Source of the DNA: Streptomyces sp. VRA16 Mangrove soil
GTDB taxonomy: Bacteria; Actinomycetota; Actinomycetes; Streptomycetales; Streptomycetaceae
DNA: 64,000 nt
Direction: 5' to 3'
Assembly: GCF_017377775.1 (NCBI RefSeq)
Contig: NZ_JAFVLN010000008.1
Coordinates: forward strand, 124,001-188,000
Part shown: piece by piece, positions 16,967 through 25,845 of the stretch
Layout of the letters: the number at the start of each line of letters is the position of its first letter
How positions within the stretch are numbered: position 1 is the first letter of the stretch
Position numbers and translations under genes: made by a program
Notes under the pieces: generated by a model
Seen by the model: only the letters and a program-made list of their open reading frames with translations
Database searches by the model: none
What the model was told of the DNA's origin: nothing

Positions 16967-17835
16967 GCGGCACCGGCACCGAGTGGCACGTGACCGAGAG
17001 CGCCGCCGCTCAGTACGTGGACGGCGTGCTCCCCGAGCCGGACTGCTGGTCCGTGGAGCGGCATCTGGAGGAGTGCGGGCGGTGTGCCGTACGGGTCTCG
17101 CGCGCGGCACGCGCAGGGGCGGCGGCGCCGGTGCTGGCCGGCGTGCGGGCCGAACTGCTCGCCGCCGTGCGGGAGTCGGAACCCGTCTCGGCGTCCCGGG
17201 TGCGGCGCCCGGCCCGGCTGCTGTGGAGCGTGGGTCCCGCGCTGCGCGGGCCGTGGCTGCTGGCGCTGCTCGTGGTGGCGGCGGGGGCGGTGGGGCTTGC
17301 GTACGGCGCCGGGTTCGACGGGGCGCTGCCGCTGCTGCTGGCCCTCGCGCCGGTGGTGCCCGTGGCCGGGGTCGCGATGTCGTTCGGGCGGCACGCCGAC
17401 CCGCTGCACGAGATCGCCGCGTCGACGCCGTCGGGCGGGCTGCGCCTGATCCTGGTCCGCACCCTGGCCGTCCTCGCGGTGAGCCTGCCGCTGCTGACCG
17501 TGGCCGGGCTCCTGCTGCCCACGCCGCAGCACGCCCAGGCCCCCGCACCGGCGGCCTGGTTGCTCCCCGGTCTCGCCCTCACCCTGGCCGCGCTGGCGCT
17601 CGGCGGGTACGTGGGTCTGCGCGCCGCGACGGGCGCGGTCGGGGCCGGCTGGGCGGCCGCGGTGGCGGTGCCCGCGGCGGGGCCGCCCGCGCTCCTGTCC
17701 GCCCGGCTCGCCGAACAGCTCTCGCTCTACCTCGACGGACCCGTGGCGCAGACCGGCTGGGCGGCGGCACTCGTCGCGTGCGCCGCGCTGATCGCCGTAC
17801 GCCGGTCCGCGTACGACCACCTGGAGACGATGTGA
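16963..17835 (+). CDS. zf-HC2 domain membrane protein, probable anti-sigma factor
   Basis: 290 residues. The N-terminal zinc-binding anti-sigma box is VERHLEECGRCA (HxxxCxxC). About six hydrophobic segments follow between residues ~85 and 285, many more than the single helix of classical anti-sigma factors, so it may also be part of the ABC transporter encoded downstream. The start overlaps the sigma factor stop (ATGA) and its stop overlaps the ABC ATPase start, so the operon is tightly coupled. Confidence 0.8.
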   Translation: MSGTGTEWHVTESAAAQYVDGVLPEPDCWSVERHLEECGRCAVRVSRAARAGAAAPVLAGVRAELLAAVRESEPVSASRVRRPARLLWSVGPALRGPWLLALLVVAAGAVGLAYGAGFDGALPLLLALAPVVPVAGVAMSFGRHADPLHEIAASTPSGGLRLILVRTLAVLAVSLPLLTVAGLLLPTPQHAQAPAPAAWLLPGLALTLAALALGGYVGLRAATGAVGAGWAAAVAVPAAGPPALLSARLAEQLSLYLDGPVAQTGWAAALVACAALIAVRRSAYDHLETM

Positions 17836-18629
17836 CGACCACGACCACCACCCGCGCGGCAGCCGTGCGGGTGTCCGGGCTGACCGTCCGGCACCGCAGG
17901 ACCACCGCCCTGGACGCCGTCGACCTGGACTTCGACAGCGGCGTGCACGGGCTGCTCGGTCCCAACGGCGCGGGCAAGACCTCCCTGATCCGTGTCCTCG
18001 CGACCGTGGCCACCCCCGCCTCGGGCCGGGTGGAGCTGTTCGGCGGCGACCTGGCGAGCTCCCGAGACCGGCGCGCGGCGCGCCGCCGGCTCGGGTATCT
18101 GCCGCAGGACTTCGGCTACTACCCGGGGTTCACCGTGCGCGAGTTCGTGGCGTACGTGGCCTGGCTGAAGGAGATGCCCGCGCAGGCGACCGGGGCGGCC
18201 GTGGAGCGGGCCGTCGAGCGCGTCGGTCTCGCGGACCGCATCGACGCGAAGATCAAGACGCTCTCCGGCGGCATGGTGCGCCGCGTCGGCATCGCGCAGG
18301 CCGTCGTCAACGATCCGCAGCTGCTTCTGCTCGACGAGCCGACCGCGGGTCTCGACCCCGAGCAGCGCGTCGAATTCCGTTCCCTGTTGCGGGAGCTGGG
18401 CGAGCAGACCACGGTCGTCGTCTCGACGCATCTCGTCGAGGACGTCGCCGCCGCCTGCACCGAGGTCACCTTGATCGAGCGCGGCACGGTCGCCTACCGG
18501 GGCACCCCCGCGGCGCTCGCCGCCCTCGGCCGCGACGGCGACGAGGCGGACGGCAACGCGATCGAGCGCGGGTACACCACGGCCCTGCGGGCGCACCGCG
18601 ACGGCCCGGGCCGGGGGGTGCGGCGATGA
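17832..18629 (+). CDS. ABC transporter ATP-binding protein
   Basis: 265 residues. Walker A GPNGAGKTS, Q-loop YLPQDFGYYPGF, signature LSGGMVRRVGIAQAV, Walker B LLLLDEPTAGLDP and switch His in VVSTHLVEDV are all intact. The GTG start overlaps the preceding stop. It belongs to the type of ATPase that works with separate membrane proteins, here the two genes that follow. Substrate unknown. Confidence 0.92.
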   Translation: MTTTTTTRAAAVRVSGLTVRHRRTTALDAVDLDFDSGVHGLLGPNGAGKTSLIRVLATVATPASGRVELFGGDLASSRDRRAARRRLGYLPQDFGYYPGFTVREFVAYVAWLKEMPAQATGAAVERAVERVGLADRIDAKIKTLSGGMVRRVGIAQAVVNDPQLLLLDEPTAGLDPEQRVEFRSLLRELGEQTTVVVSTHLVEDVAAACTEVTLIERGTVAYRGTPAALAALGRDGDEADGNAIERGYTTALRAHRDGPGRGVRR

Positions 18630-20017
18630 CTGCCCTCCTCGACGGCCGCGGACCGGCGACCGGGGCCCCGGCGCCACCGCCACGCCGGGCGCCGGGCGCC
18701 TTCCGCACGGAACTGCGGCGCGGCTTCGCACCATGGGCCGGTGCGGCACTGTTCCTCACCCTGGCGTGGGCGCTGGTCGCCAAGTCGGACGGCTGGCAGG
18801 GAAGCTGGGCACAGACGACCGAGACGCTGCGGCTGTCCGGGGTGATGCTCGGCGGGCCGCTCGCGCTCGGCGCGGGGTGCTGGCAGGGCGGCAGGGAGCG
18901 GCGCCGCGGCACCGCCGACCTGCGGGCGACGTCCGCCCGTGCGCCGCTGGCCCGCTTCGGCACGGCGGCCCTGCCGCTCGTCCTGTGGCTGATGGCGGGC
19001 TATGCGCTGGCGGTCGGCGGGGCACTGCTCGCCACCTGGCCGTACGCCCTTCAGGACAGCCCGTCGCCGACCGCGCCCCTCGGCGCCGCCGGAGTCGTCA
19101 CGGCGTGCGCGCTGCTCGGGCATGTGGTGGGCGCGACGGTGCCGTGGCGGCTCGCGGCTCCGGTGCTCGCGGTCGCGGGGTACGGCGTCTTCGGCGTGCT
19201 GATCACCAAGCTGTCGTCGTCCGCGGTCCGTCACCTCGGCCCCGTTCCGTCCTACGCCGTCGGCCGCGAGCTGCTGGCCTGGTGGGCGCCGCTGCTGACG
19301 GCCGGGTGGTTCCTCGCGCTCGCCTGCACGGCGGTCCTCGCCCACGCGGCCCGCCGCCGCTGGACCGCGCTCGGCCCGCTCGCCGTGGCCCTGGCCGCGG
19401 CGCTCACCCTCGTGCATTCCGGCGCCGACATGGTGCGCCCCGACCCGCGCCGCCACCACCAGGTGTGCACCACGTCCACCACCCCGCAGATCTGTGTGAA
19501 CGCCACCCGCGCCGCGCTGCTGCCCGAGGTGACGCGGGCCCTGACTCCGCTGCTGGCCAAGCTGAAGGGCGTACGGAACCTGCCGACACGCTTCGAGGAC
19601 CTGCCGGGCCGCCCCGGCGCGGACGAGGCGAAACTGCCGATGGTCGACCTGGGCTGGCGGGTGGTCCGCGGGAGGATCACCGACCCCGCCCAGTTCGCGT
19701 GGGAGGCGCAGATGGCCCTGCACGGCTACGACTGCCCGGTCGAGTCGGTGCGGCCGACGGCGGCCATGACGAGGGCGGACCGGGCGGTGGAGCGCTGGCT
19801 CACACCCCGGGGGTACGACGTCGAGTCCGACCGGCAGCTCCTCGACGAGGCCCGCCGGCGGGGCGACACCGAACGGGTCGCCGAGCTCAAGGCGGAGAAC
19901 GCCGCTTACACCCGGCTCGCCTCGATGCGCCCCGCCGAGCGCCGCGACTGGCTGAGCCGCTACTACGCCGCGACCCAGTCCTGCGAGCGTGACCCGGGCG
20001 AGGTGCCGGCCCTGTGA
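18626..20017 (+). CDS. Membrane protein, probable ABC permease partner
   Basis: 463 residues. Six or so hydrophobic segments lie in the first ~275 residues (e.g. APWAGAALFLTLAWALVAK, FLALACTAVLAHAARRRW). A soluble, probably extracytoplasmic C-terminal region of ~185 residues contains two Cys near CTTSTTPQIC and CPVES. No standard permease family is obvious. The 4-base overlap with the ATPase gene supports a transporter function (inference). Confidence 0.65.
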   Translation: MTALLDGRGPATGAPAPPPRRAPGAFRTELRRGFAPWAGAALFLTLAWALVAKSDGWQGSWAQTTETLRLSGVMLGGPLALGAGCWQGGRERRRGTADLRATSARAPLARFGTAALPLVLWLMAGYALAVGGALLATWPYALQDSPSPTAPLGAAGVVTACALLGHVVGATVPWRLAAPVLAVAGYGVFGVLITKLSSSAVRHLGPVPSYAVGRELLAWWAPLLTAGWFLALACTAVLAHAARRRWTALGPLAVALAAALTLVHSGADMVRPDPRRHHQVCTTSTTPQICVNATRAALLPEVTRALTPLLAKLKGVRNLPTRFEDLPGRPGADEAKLPMVDLGWRVVRGRITDPAQFAWEAQMALHGYDCPVESVRPTAAMTRADRAVERWLTPRGYDVESDRQLLDEARRRGDTERVAELKAENAAYTRLASMRPAERRDWLSRYYAATQSCERDPGEVPAL

Positions 20018-20628
20018 ACCTCCCGACGCTCCCCTGCGCGCTGTACGCCCGCTCCCGGGCGGCCGCGTCGACGCTGGCCGCGATCGTGGGCGCCGCGCTG
20101 TTCACCCTGTGGGCGGCGACCCTGTCCTCGGCCTTCGTCGACCCGTACGAACGGGTGCCGCTGATCGCGCTCGCCCCGCTGATCGCCTCGTCCGCGATCG
20201 GGGTGAGCCTGCATCAGTACGCCCAGGAGCTGGACCGCGCCGCGGCCCGCCCCTGGCGCCCGCTGCGGCTCGCCCATCTGCTGGCCCTGACCGCGCTGGC
20301 GGCGGCGCTGCTCGCGCTCGCCGTACCCGGCCACGGTCAGGAGTACGGCGCCGCGGCCATGGTCCGCAATGTCCTCGGGGCCACCGGCATCACCGCGGGC
20401 GCGGCGGCCGTCATCGGCGCCCGGCTGAGCTGGCTGCCCACGGTGCTGTACTTCTGCGCCGTCTACCTGTCGTACTCGGCGCCGTATCTGCACAGCGCGA
20501 CCCTGTGGACCTGGTCGATGCAGCCGGGCCCGCAGCCGGGGGCCTGGGCCGTGGCGCTGACGGCGTTCGTGCTCGGGGCGGGGGCGTACGTGGTGCGGGG
20601 CCTTCCGGCGCGGCGGGAACCGGCCTGA
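20014..20628 (+). CDS. Integral membrane protein of the sigma/ABC operon
   Basis: 204 residues, about six hydrophobic helices and little else, with a GTG start overlapping the previous stop (GTGA). The last gene of the sigma-ABC operon; a strong hairpin follows 22 bases after the stop. Probably a second permease subunit or accessory membrane protein. Confidence 0.65.
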   Translation: MNLPTLPCALYARSRAAASTLAAIVGAALFTLWAATLSSAFVDPYERVPLIALAPLIASSAIGVSLHQYAQELDRAAARPWRPLRLAHLLALTALAAALLALAVPGHGQEYGAAAMVRNVLGATGITAGAAAVIGARLSWLPTVLYFCAVYLSYSAPYLHSATLWTWSMQPGPQPGAWAVALTAFVLGAGAYVVRGLPARREPA

Positions 20629-20649
20629 CGGGCCGGTCCCGGCCCAGCG

Positions 20650-20689
20650 GAAGGGGGCGCCCGGAGACGGATCTCCGGGCGCCCCCTTC
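20650..20689. terminator. Bidirectional hairpin terminator
   Basis: A perfect 18-bp stem (20650-20667 with 20672-20689, GAAGGGGGCGCCCGGAGA and its complement) with loop CGGA, between the converging sigma/ABC operon and the mechanosensitive channel gene. Confidence 0.88.
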
Positions 20690-20703
20690 GGCGTGACGAG
20701 TGC

Positions 20704-21756
20704 CTACTTCTGCAACGGCGACGCCGCCAGCGACTGCGGCGACGTCGTCGACGCGTACGCCGAGGGCGCCGCCATCCCGGCCGTCGGGTCGGCCGCCGGC
20801 TCGTCGAGGGCGGCCGGGGCGCCGCCCACGATGCGGATGCCGGCCTCGTCGAAGGCGCGCTTGATGCGCCAGCGCAGTTCGCGCTCGACGGTGAGGGACT
20901 TGCCCGGCATCGTCTTGGCGCTGACCCGCACCACCATCGAGTCGAGCAGGACGCTGTCGAGGCCGAGGACCTCGACCGGGCCCCACAGCATCTCGTTCCA
21001 CGGCTCGGCCTTGCTCATGGTCTCGCCGGTCTCGGACAGGACCGACTTCACCTTGTCGAGGTCCTCGTCGGCGCGGACGATGACGTCGACCCCGGCGGTG
21101 GCCCAGCCCTGGGAGAGGTTCCCTATCCGCTTGACCTCGCCGTTGCGCACGTACCAGATCTCGCCCTCGGCGCCGCGCAGCTTGGTGACGCGCAGGCCGA
21201 CCTCGATGACCTCGCCGGAGGCGACGCCGGCGTCGACGGTGTCGCCGACGCCGTACTGGTCCTCAAGGATCATGAAGACGCCGGAGAGGAAGTCGGTGAC
21301 CAGGTTGCGGGCGCCGAAACCGATGGCCACACCCGCGACACCGGCGGAGGCGAGCAGCGGGGCCAGATTGATCTCGAAGGCGCTGAGGATCATCAGGGCC
21401 GCTGTGCCGAGAATCACGAAGGACGCCACGGACCGCAGCACGCTGCCGATGGCCTGCGAGCGCTGCCGGCGCCGCTCGACGTTGACGAGCAGTCCGCCGA
21501 GCGCGGTGCCGTCGACGGCCTGCGCGGTGCGGTTCATGCGCTCGATCAGCTTGGTGATGGCGCGCCGGATGGCGACGCGCAGCACGGCGGCGACGACCAC
21601 GATGAGCAGGACGCGCAGCCCGATCGCCAGCCAGGCGGACCAGTTCTCCTCGACCCAGCTGGCGGCCTGGCCGGCCTGCTCCTGGGCGTCCTTGAGCGTG
21701 GGCTGCTGACTGCTTCCGGTGTCTCCACCCGCGGCCGGCAGGACGGACAAGATCAC
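20704..21756 (-). CDS. Mechanosensitive ion channel (MscS family)
   Basis: 350 residues. A first membrane helix lies near WLAIGLRVLLIVVVAAVL, then two more (SVASFVILGTAALMILSAF and the pore helix region LASAGVAGVAIGFGARNLV), followed by the MscS beta domain (EDQYGVGDTVDAG...VIEVGLRVTKLRGAEG) and the alpha/beta C-terminal domain. It releases solutes when membrane tension rises under hypo-osmotic shock. GTG 21756 has GGAGG nine bases upstream and is preferred over an in-frame ATG at 21801. A Gly/Ala/Ser-rich tail of ~40 residues ends the protein. Confidence 0.9.
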   Translation of the reverse strand: MILSVLPAAGGDTGSSQQPTLKDAQEQAGQAASWVEENWSAWLAIGLRVLLIVVVAAVLRVAIRRAITKLIERMNRTAQAVDGTALGGLLVNVERRRQRSQAIGSVLRSVASFVILGTAALMILSAFEINLAPLLASAGVAGVAIGFGARNLVTDFLSGVFMILEDQYGVGDTVDAGVASGEVIEVGLRVTKLRGAEGEIWYVRNGEVKRIGNLSQGWATAGVDVIVRADEDLDKVKSVLSETGETMSKAEPWNEMLWGPVEVLGLDSVLLDSMVVRVSAKTMPGKSLTVERELRWRIKRAFDEAGIRIVGGAPAALDEPAADPTAGMAAPSAYASTTSPQSLAASPLQK

Positions 21757-22054
21757 GGCAGGTACCTCCAGGCGTTGCCTCTGCCCGCCGCAAGGCGGCA
21801 CGACTCGGGGACGGGAGCGGGCAGGCCCACCACACTAACGGGGCATTGTGTGCGGATCGTTGTCATGTTCTAGGGAGAGACGGTGCTCACCCTGGTCTTC
21901 GCGGTTCCCGCGGTGGGCATGAAGGAGATGTGGTCGAAAACACTCCCAGCCCGTTACGCGGACATGGTGGCGCCACGACCAGCCATGAGGGGAGACTGAC
22001 TACGAGATCGTCCCGGCGCGAGCCACGCGCCGCCGGCGTACAAGGAGGCATTCC

Positions 22055-22591
22055 GTGCCGCATGTCCTGGTCCTCAACGCGTCGTACGAGCCCCTCGGCG
22101 TCGTACCGCTCCGCCGCGCGCTCGTACTCGTACTCGAGAACAAGGCCACGTGCCTCGAGGAGTCCGGCGCCTTCATGCACAGCGCCACACGTACCGTCGC
22201 CGCGCCCAGCGTGGTCCGCCTCAAGCGGTTCGTAAAGGTCCCCTACCGGGGCCCTGTCCCCCTCACCCGACGTGCGCTGTTCGCCCGTGACGGCGGCCGG
22301 TGCATGTACTGCGGTGGCGTCGCAACCAGCGTCGACCACGTCATCCCGCGCAGTCGCGGGGGTCAGCACGTCTGGGACAACGTGGTGGCGTCGTGTCGCC
22401 GCTGCAATCACACGAAGGCCGACCGCCACCTGGTGGAGATCGGCTGGCGCCTGCGCCACAAGCCCGCACCTCCGACGGGCCTGGCCTGGCGGATCATCGG
22501 GACCGGGCATAGGGACCCGCGCTGGCTGCCGTACCTGCAGCCATTCGGCGCGGACGAGGCACTGGCCCGGATCGAAGGCATTTCCGCCTGA
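22055..22591 (+). CDS. HNH endonuclease family protein
   Basis: 178 residues. The HNH core is CMYCGG...VDHVIPRSRGG...DNVVASCRRCNHTKADR with four zinc-binding Cys and the catalytic His in VDHV. The GTG start has AAGGAGG five bases upstream. The upstream 297 bases contain no gene and hold the divergent promoters for this gene and mscS. Proteins of this size are conserved as stand-alone genes in Streptomyces; the role is unknown and no phage context is visible. Confidence 0.9.
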   Translation: MPHVLVLNASYEPLGVVPLRRALVLVLENKATCLEESGAFMHSATRTVAAPSVVRLKRFVKVPYRGPVPLTRRALFARDGGRCMYCGGVATSVDHVIPRSRGGQHVWDNVVASCRRCNHTKADRHLVEIGWRLRHKPAPPTGLAWRIIGTGHRDPRWLPYLQPFGADEALARIEGISA

Positions 22592-22651
22592 ACATCGATC
22601 CGGGTCTTTGTCGTTTCGCGGCCGTCCGTCCCCGGATGGGACGGGCGGCTG

Positions 22652-22995
22652 TCAGCCGTTCCGGCTGACCTGCACCATGACGACACGCTCGCCACGGACA
22701 TCCGTCCGATAGCCGAGCATGAGCATCCGGTTGTCCTCGTGGAGGCGGGCGTTGGGGAGTTTCGCCACGTTCCGCCATAGGGCTCGTCGAGCGCGTCCGT
22801 CAGGAGTGGTAGACCTTGCCCGATTTCCGATTCATGAAGTCCAGCCACAGCACCTCCAGCGGCGAGTGCGTCGAAGTCGCCCGCAGCGTTCCGGAAGTCG
22901 TGGCGATCCGCGACTCCGAGGTTCCCCACGTTCAGCCCGTCCTCCGTGTCTCGCCGCGGAGTCGGACCGCGTTCACCGACTCCCGGCGCTGACAT
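22652..22995 (-). pseudogene. Frameshifted gene remnant
   Basis: Read on the minus strand, ~85 codons give a protein-like stretch ending LPLLTDALDEPYGGTWR; the following in-frame sequence is low quality, but the frame one base over gives KLPNARLHEDNRMLMLGYRT and then a good end VVMVQVSRNG with a stop at 22652-22654. Joining them requires one extra base near 22760, so a single-base deletion broke the gene. The 5' end runs into the start of the methyltransferase gene on the other strand, so it may also be truncated. Family not recognised. Confidence 0.55.
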
Positions 22996-23776
22996 GGACC
23001 ACGTCGACGATTCCTCCCGGCACGCGTCGTCGTTCGGCGCGGCGGCCCGCGCCTACGCCGAGCACCGGCCGGACTACGCGCCGGACGCGGTGCGCTGGGC
23101 GCTGGGGCGTGCGCCCGGGGTGCGGGTGCTCGACCTCGGGGCGGGGACCGGGAAGCTGACCGCCGTGCTCGTGGGGATGGGGTTCGAGGTCGTCGCCGTC
23201 GAGCCCGACGCGGCCATGCTGGGCGAACTGCGCGCGGCGGTGCCGGGGGTGCGCGCGTTGCACGGGAGCGCCGAGCGGATTCCGTTGCCGGACGCCTCCG
23301 TCGACGCGGTGCTGGCGGGCAACGCCCTGCACTGGTTCGACATGGCCGTCGCGGGGCCGGAGCTCGCCCGGGTCCTTGCGCCGGGTGGGGTGCTGGCCGG
23401 GCTGTGGAACCTCATGGACGACGAGGTCGGGTGGGTGGCCGGGCTCGCGCGGGCCGGCGGGAGCGCGGCGGTCGGGCCCCGGGACACGCCTGCCGCCTGG
23501 CGGGCCGCGACGGCCCGGCTGCACCTTCCGGGAGGCGGCGGTGACGCCCGGTTCGGTTCGGCGGAGCAGGCCGACTTCGCGCACGGACAGCGCCGCACCG
23601 CCGACTCGCTCGTCGCGACCCTGGCCACACGCGCGGGGATCCTGGTCATGCCCGAGCCGGAACGGGAAGCCCTCCTGGGGCGGATCCGGGGCTTCCTCGC
23701 GGGCACGCCGGAGACGGCCCACGGAACCTTCACCCTGCCGCTGCGGACCGGGGTGCTGCGGGCGCGGCGGCTGTGA
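22994..23776 (+). CDS. Class I SAM-dependent methyltransferase
   Basis: 260 residues. Motif I VRVLDLGAGTGKLTAVL, motif II VVAVEPDAAMLGELR, the post-motif GSAERIPLPDASVDAVLAGNALHWFD and LARVLAPGGVLAGLWN are those of UbiE/Methyltransf_11 enzymes. ATG 22994 is used; an in-frame GTG-type start upstream lacks support. Small-molecule methyltransferases of this kind are often of unknown substrate and the neighbours give no clue. Confidence 0.88.
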   Translation: MDHVDDSSRHASSFGAAARAYAEHRPDYAPDAVRWALGRAPGVRVLDLGAGTGKLTAVLVGMGFEVVAVEPDAAMLGELRAAVPGVRALHGSAERIPLPDASVDAVLAGNALHWFDMAVAGPELARVLAPGGVLAGLWNLMDDEVGWVAGLARAGGSAAVGPRDTPAAWRAATARLHLPGGGGDARFGSAEQADFAHGQRRTADSLVATLATRAGILVMPEPEREALLGRIRGFLAGTPETAHGTFTLPLRTGVLRARRL

Positions 23777-23819
23777 TCCAAGCCGAAAAGGACCCCTGGC
23801 CGGGGCCCGCCCCGCCCCG

Positions 23820-24149
23820 TCACCGTGTCCGTCGGTGCCGGCTGCGGCGGCGTACCGGGCCCGCGAACAGGATCGCCACGGCGGACGCCAGGGCCAGCAC
23901 CACGCGGGCAGTGAGCGCCCAGTCGTGCGCGGCGAACCAGTCGTGGAACACGGAGAGTTGGGTGAGCAGCAGCACCGCCCAGCACAGCGACCAGGCGCCC
24001 CACCAGCGGGGCCGGCGTATCTGACCGCGTAGCCACGGCACCGCCGTCCTTCCGGTGACCAGCGTCCGGACCCCCACCACCAGGCCCCCCGCCCCCAGGA
24101 CGACGAACACGACGTCGAACGCCCGCGTCACGGCATCCGTCCCCGACAT
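23820..24149 (-). CDS. Small integral membrane protein
   Basis: 109 residues with three hydrophobic helices (FDVVFVVLGAGGLVVGVRTL, WGAWSLCWAVLLLTQLSVF, ARVVLALASAVAILFAGPV) and a basic C-terminus. No family recognised. It converges on the methyltransferase gene, leaving 43 bases between them. Confidence 0.6.
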   Translation of the reverse strand: MSGTDAVTRAFDVVFVVLGAGGLVVGVRTLVTGRTAVPWLRGQIRRPRWWGAWSLCWAVLLLTQLSVFHDWFAAHDWALTARVVLALASAVAILFAGPVRRRSRHRRTR

Positions 24150-24525
24150 GGTTGCCCCCGTTCCCCGGGCCCCGATCCCCGACCCCCGTTGCCCGATCCC
24201 CGTTCCCGTCGCGCCCGCGCGCGAAGGTGGGCGCAGTACACAGTCCCACCCCGCGCACCGGATTCACATCCCCTTCACAGCTGCCACACCTGCGAAAACG
24301 ACGTCCACGCTGACGCGCACCGCGGACGTGGTGTTCGCCGACGTGGGCGCGTGCGTCCTGCTCTACCGCGGCACCACGTTCGCCACCGCTTGCAAGGTGC
24401 TGGGCCCGTACGACGAGTCCACCTGCACCGCGACTCCCTTTCCCCGCAGTTCAAGGCCAAGGGCGCCACCTCGTGCACGACGGTGAAGTCCGTGATCTCC
24501 GGGCAGCACCGCATAACGACTTGGC

Positions 24526-24562
24526 CGTGAAGGGGGCGCCATCTCTTGACGCCCCCTTCACG
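24526..24562. terminator. Hairpin terminator upstream of ROK gene
   Basis: A 13-bp perfect stem CGTGAAGGGGGCG (24526-24538) pairs with CGCCCCCTTCACG (24550-24562) around an 11-base loop, insulating the sugar operon from upstream transcription. Confidence 0.75.
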
Positions 24563-24586
24563 TGCGTCTTAGGTTCCTCGCACCAA

Positions 24587-24601
24587 TAGGAAACCTTCCT
24601 A
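24587..24601. promoter_or_regulatory. Palindromic operator of the ROK-regulated sugar operon
   Basis: TAGGAA-ACC-TTCCTA is a perfect inverted repeat with a 3-base spacer, 28 bases before the ROK regulator's ATG. ROK repressors of streptomycete sugar operons bind AGGAAA/TTTCCT-type palindromes, so this is the likely autoregulatory site. Confidence 0.7.
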
Positions 24602-24628
24602 ACAGTGCTGCGAGGAGGCAGACCGACG

Positions 24629-25795
24629 ATGGGCGTCACCCCCGGCACCCCCAGCGTGCTGCGCGCCATGAACGACCGCGCCGCGCTCGATCTGCTCGTC
24701 GCGCACGGACCGCTCACCCGGACCCGGATCGGTGAGCTCACCGGGCTCTCCAAGCCGACGACCTCGCAGATCCTCGGGCGGCTCGAAGCCGCCGGGCTCG
24801 TGCGCACCACCGGGAGCCAGACCGGGCGGCCGGGCCCGAACGCCCTGCTCTACGAGGTCGCCCCGGACGCCGCGCACGTCGCCGCGCTCTCCGCCGACCC
24901 GACCGGCATCACCGCGGTCGTCGCCGACATCACCGGCACCGAGCGCGGCCGCCGCCGGATCGAGGCCGTCGCCGTGGCGGAGGACGTGCGCCACCGCACC
25001 GCGCAGCTCGTCGCCGAGGCCGTCGAGGGCGCCCTCCAGCAGGCCGGGCTCGGGCACGACGACCTGACCGCCACCGTCATCGGCACCCCCGGCGCCATCG
25101 ACCCGCACACCGGCCAGCTGCGCTACGCCCCGCACCTGCCGGGCTGGCACTCGCGCACCCTGCGCGCCGAACTCGCCGAGGTGCTCGGCACGCCCGTCTC
25201 CATCGAGAACGACGTCAACCTCGCCGCGCTCGCCGAGCAGTACGAGGGCGCCGCCCAGGACCACGACGACTTCGTGCTCGCCTACGTCGACGAGGGCGTC
25301 GGTGCCGCCATCGTGCTGGGCGGCATGCTGCTGCGCGGAGCCACCGGCGGCGCGGGCGAGATCGGCTACATGCCGCTGCCCGGCGCCCCGCTGGCCCGCG
25401 GCGACGACTCCGTGCACGCCCGCACCGACGCGGGCGGCGGCTTCCAGAGCCTGGTCGCCGCGCCCGCCGTGCGCCACCTCGCGGGCGGCGTCAAGAACCT
25501 CGGCGAGGCGCTGAGCAGCCCCGGGGTGCTCGACGAGGTCGCCCGGCGGCTCGCCACCGGACTCGCCGCCGTCGTCGCCGTCGTCGACCCCGAACTCGTC
25601 GTGCTGTCCGGGCAGGTCGCCCAGGCCGGCGGCGACGCCCTGCGCGAGCGCGTCGAGCGGGAGCTCACCGGGCTCGCGCTGCCCCGGCCGCTGCTGCGCA
25701 TCAGCGAGCTGGCCGACGACCCGATCCTCACCGGCGCCCTGCGCACGGCCCTCACCCAGGCCCGCGACACCGTCTTCGACACCAGCAACGCCTGA
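24629..25795 (+). CDS. ROK-family transcriptional regulator
   Basis: 388 residues. A winged helix-turn-helix (TRTRIGELTGLSKPTTSQIL) is followed by an inactive-kinase ROK domain: sugar-binding GGAGEIGYMPL and the N-terminal ATPase-like VIGTPGAIDP are present, but the CxCGxxGCxE zinc motif of typical ROK proteins is missing, its place taken by GDDSVHARTDAGGGFQSLV. ATG 24629 has AGGAGG ten bases upstream; GTG 24605 is an in-frame alternative. It heads the sugar-uptake operon and should repress it until the sugar or its phosphate binds. Confidence 0.88.
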   Translation: MGVTPGTPSVLRAMNDRAALDLLVAHGPLTRTRIGELTGLSKPTTSQILGRLEAAGLVRTTGSQTGRPGPNALLYEVAPDAAHVAALSADPTGITAVVADITGTERGRRRIEAVAVAEDVRHRTAQLVAEAVEGALQQAGLGHDDLTATVIGTPGAIDPHTGQLRYAPHLPGWHSRTLRAELAEVLGTPVSIENDVNLAALAEQYEGAAQDHDDFVLAYVDEGVGAAIVLGGMLLRGATGGAGEIGYMPLPGAPLARGDDSVHARTDAGGGFQSLVAAPAVRHLAGGVKNLGEALSSPGVLDEVARRLATGLAAVVAVVDPELVVLSGQVAQAGGDALRERVERELTGLALPRPLLRISELADDPILTGALRTALTQARDTVFDTSNA

Positions 25796-25845
25796 CCCCT
25801 CTCCCAGAGAAGCCCCGACTCCCCCTCCACGTAAGGACGTTCGCC

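Larger units (their letters stand above)
24150..24604. other. Intergenic region with a decayed reading frame, a terminator and a promoter
   Basis: This stretch upstream of the ROK gene holds no intact gene. Its middle (about 24300-24530, + strand) reads as protein in two frames: DVVFADVGACVLLYRGTTF...GPYDESTC, then after a shift SPQFKAKGATSCTTVKSVIS, suggesting a degraded small Cys-containing protein gene. A hairpin at 24526-24562 and the ROK operator at 24587-24601 complete it. Confidence 0.4.

Noticed and set aside
13052..17548. A minus-strand open frame of about 1500 codons, plus other very long antisense frames (for example 27149-28990 and 36894-39290)
   Set aside because: They lie opposite well-recognised genes (GH84 protein, permeases, PknG), are Arg/Pro/Gly-rich and arise from the scarcity of stops in high-GC DNA.
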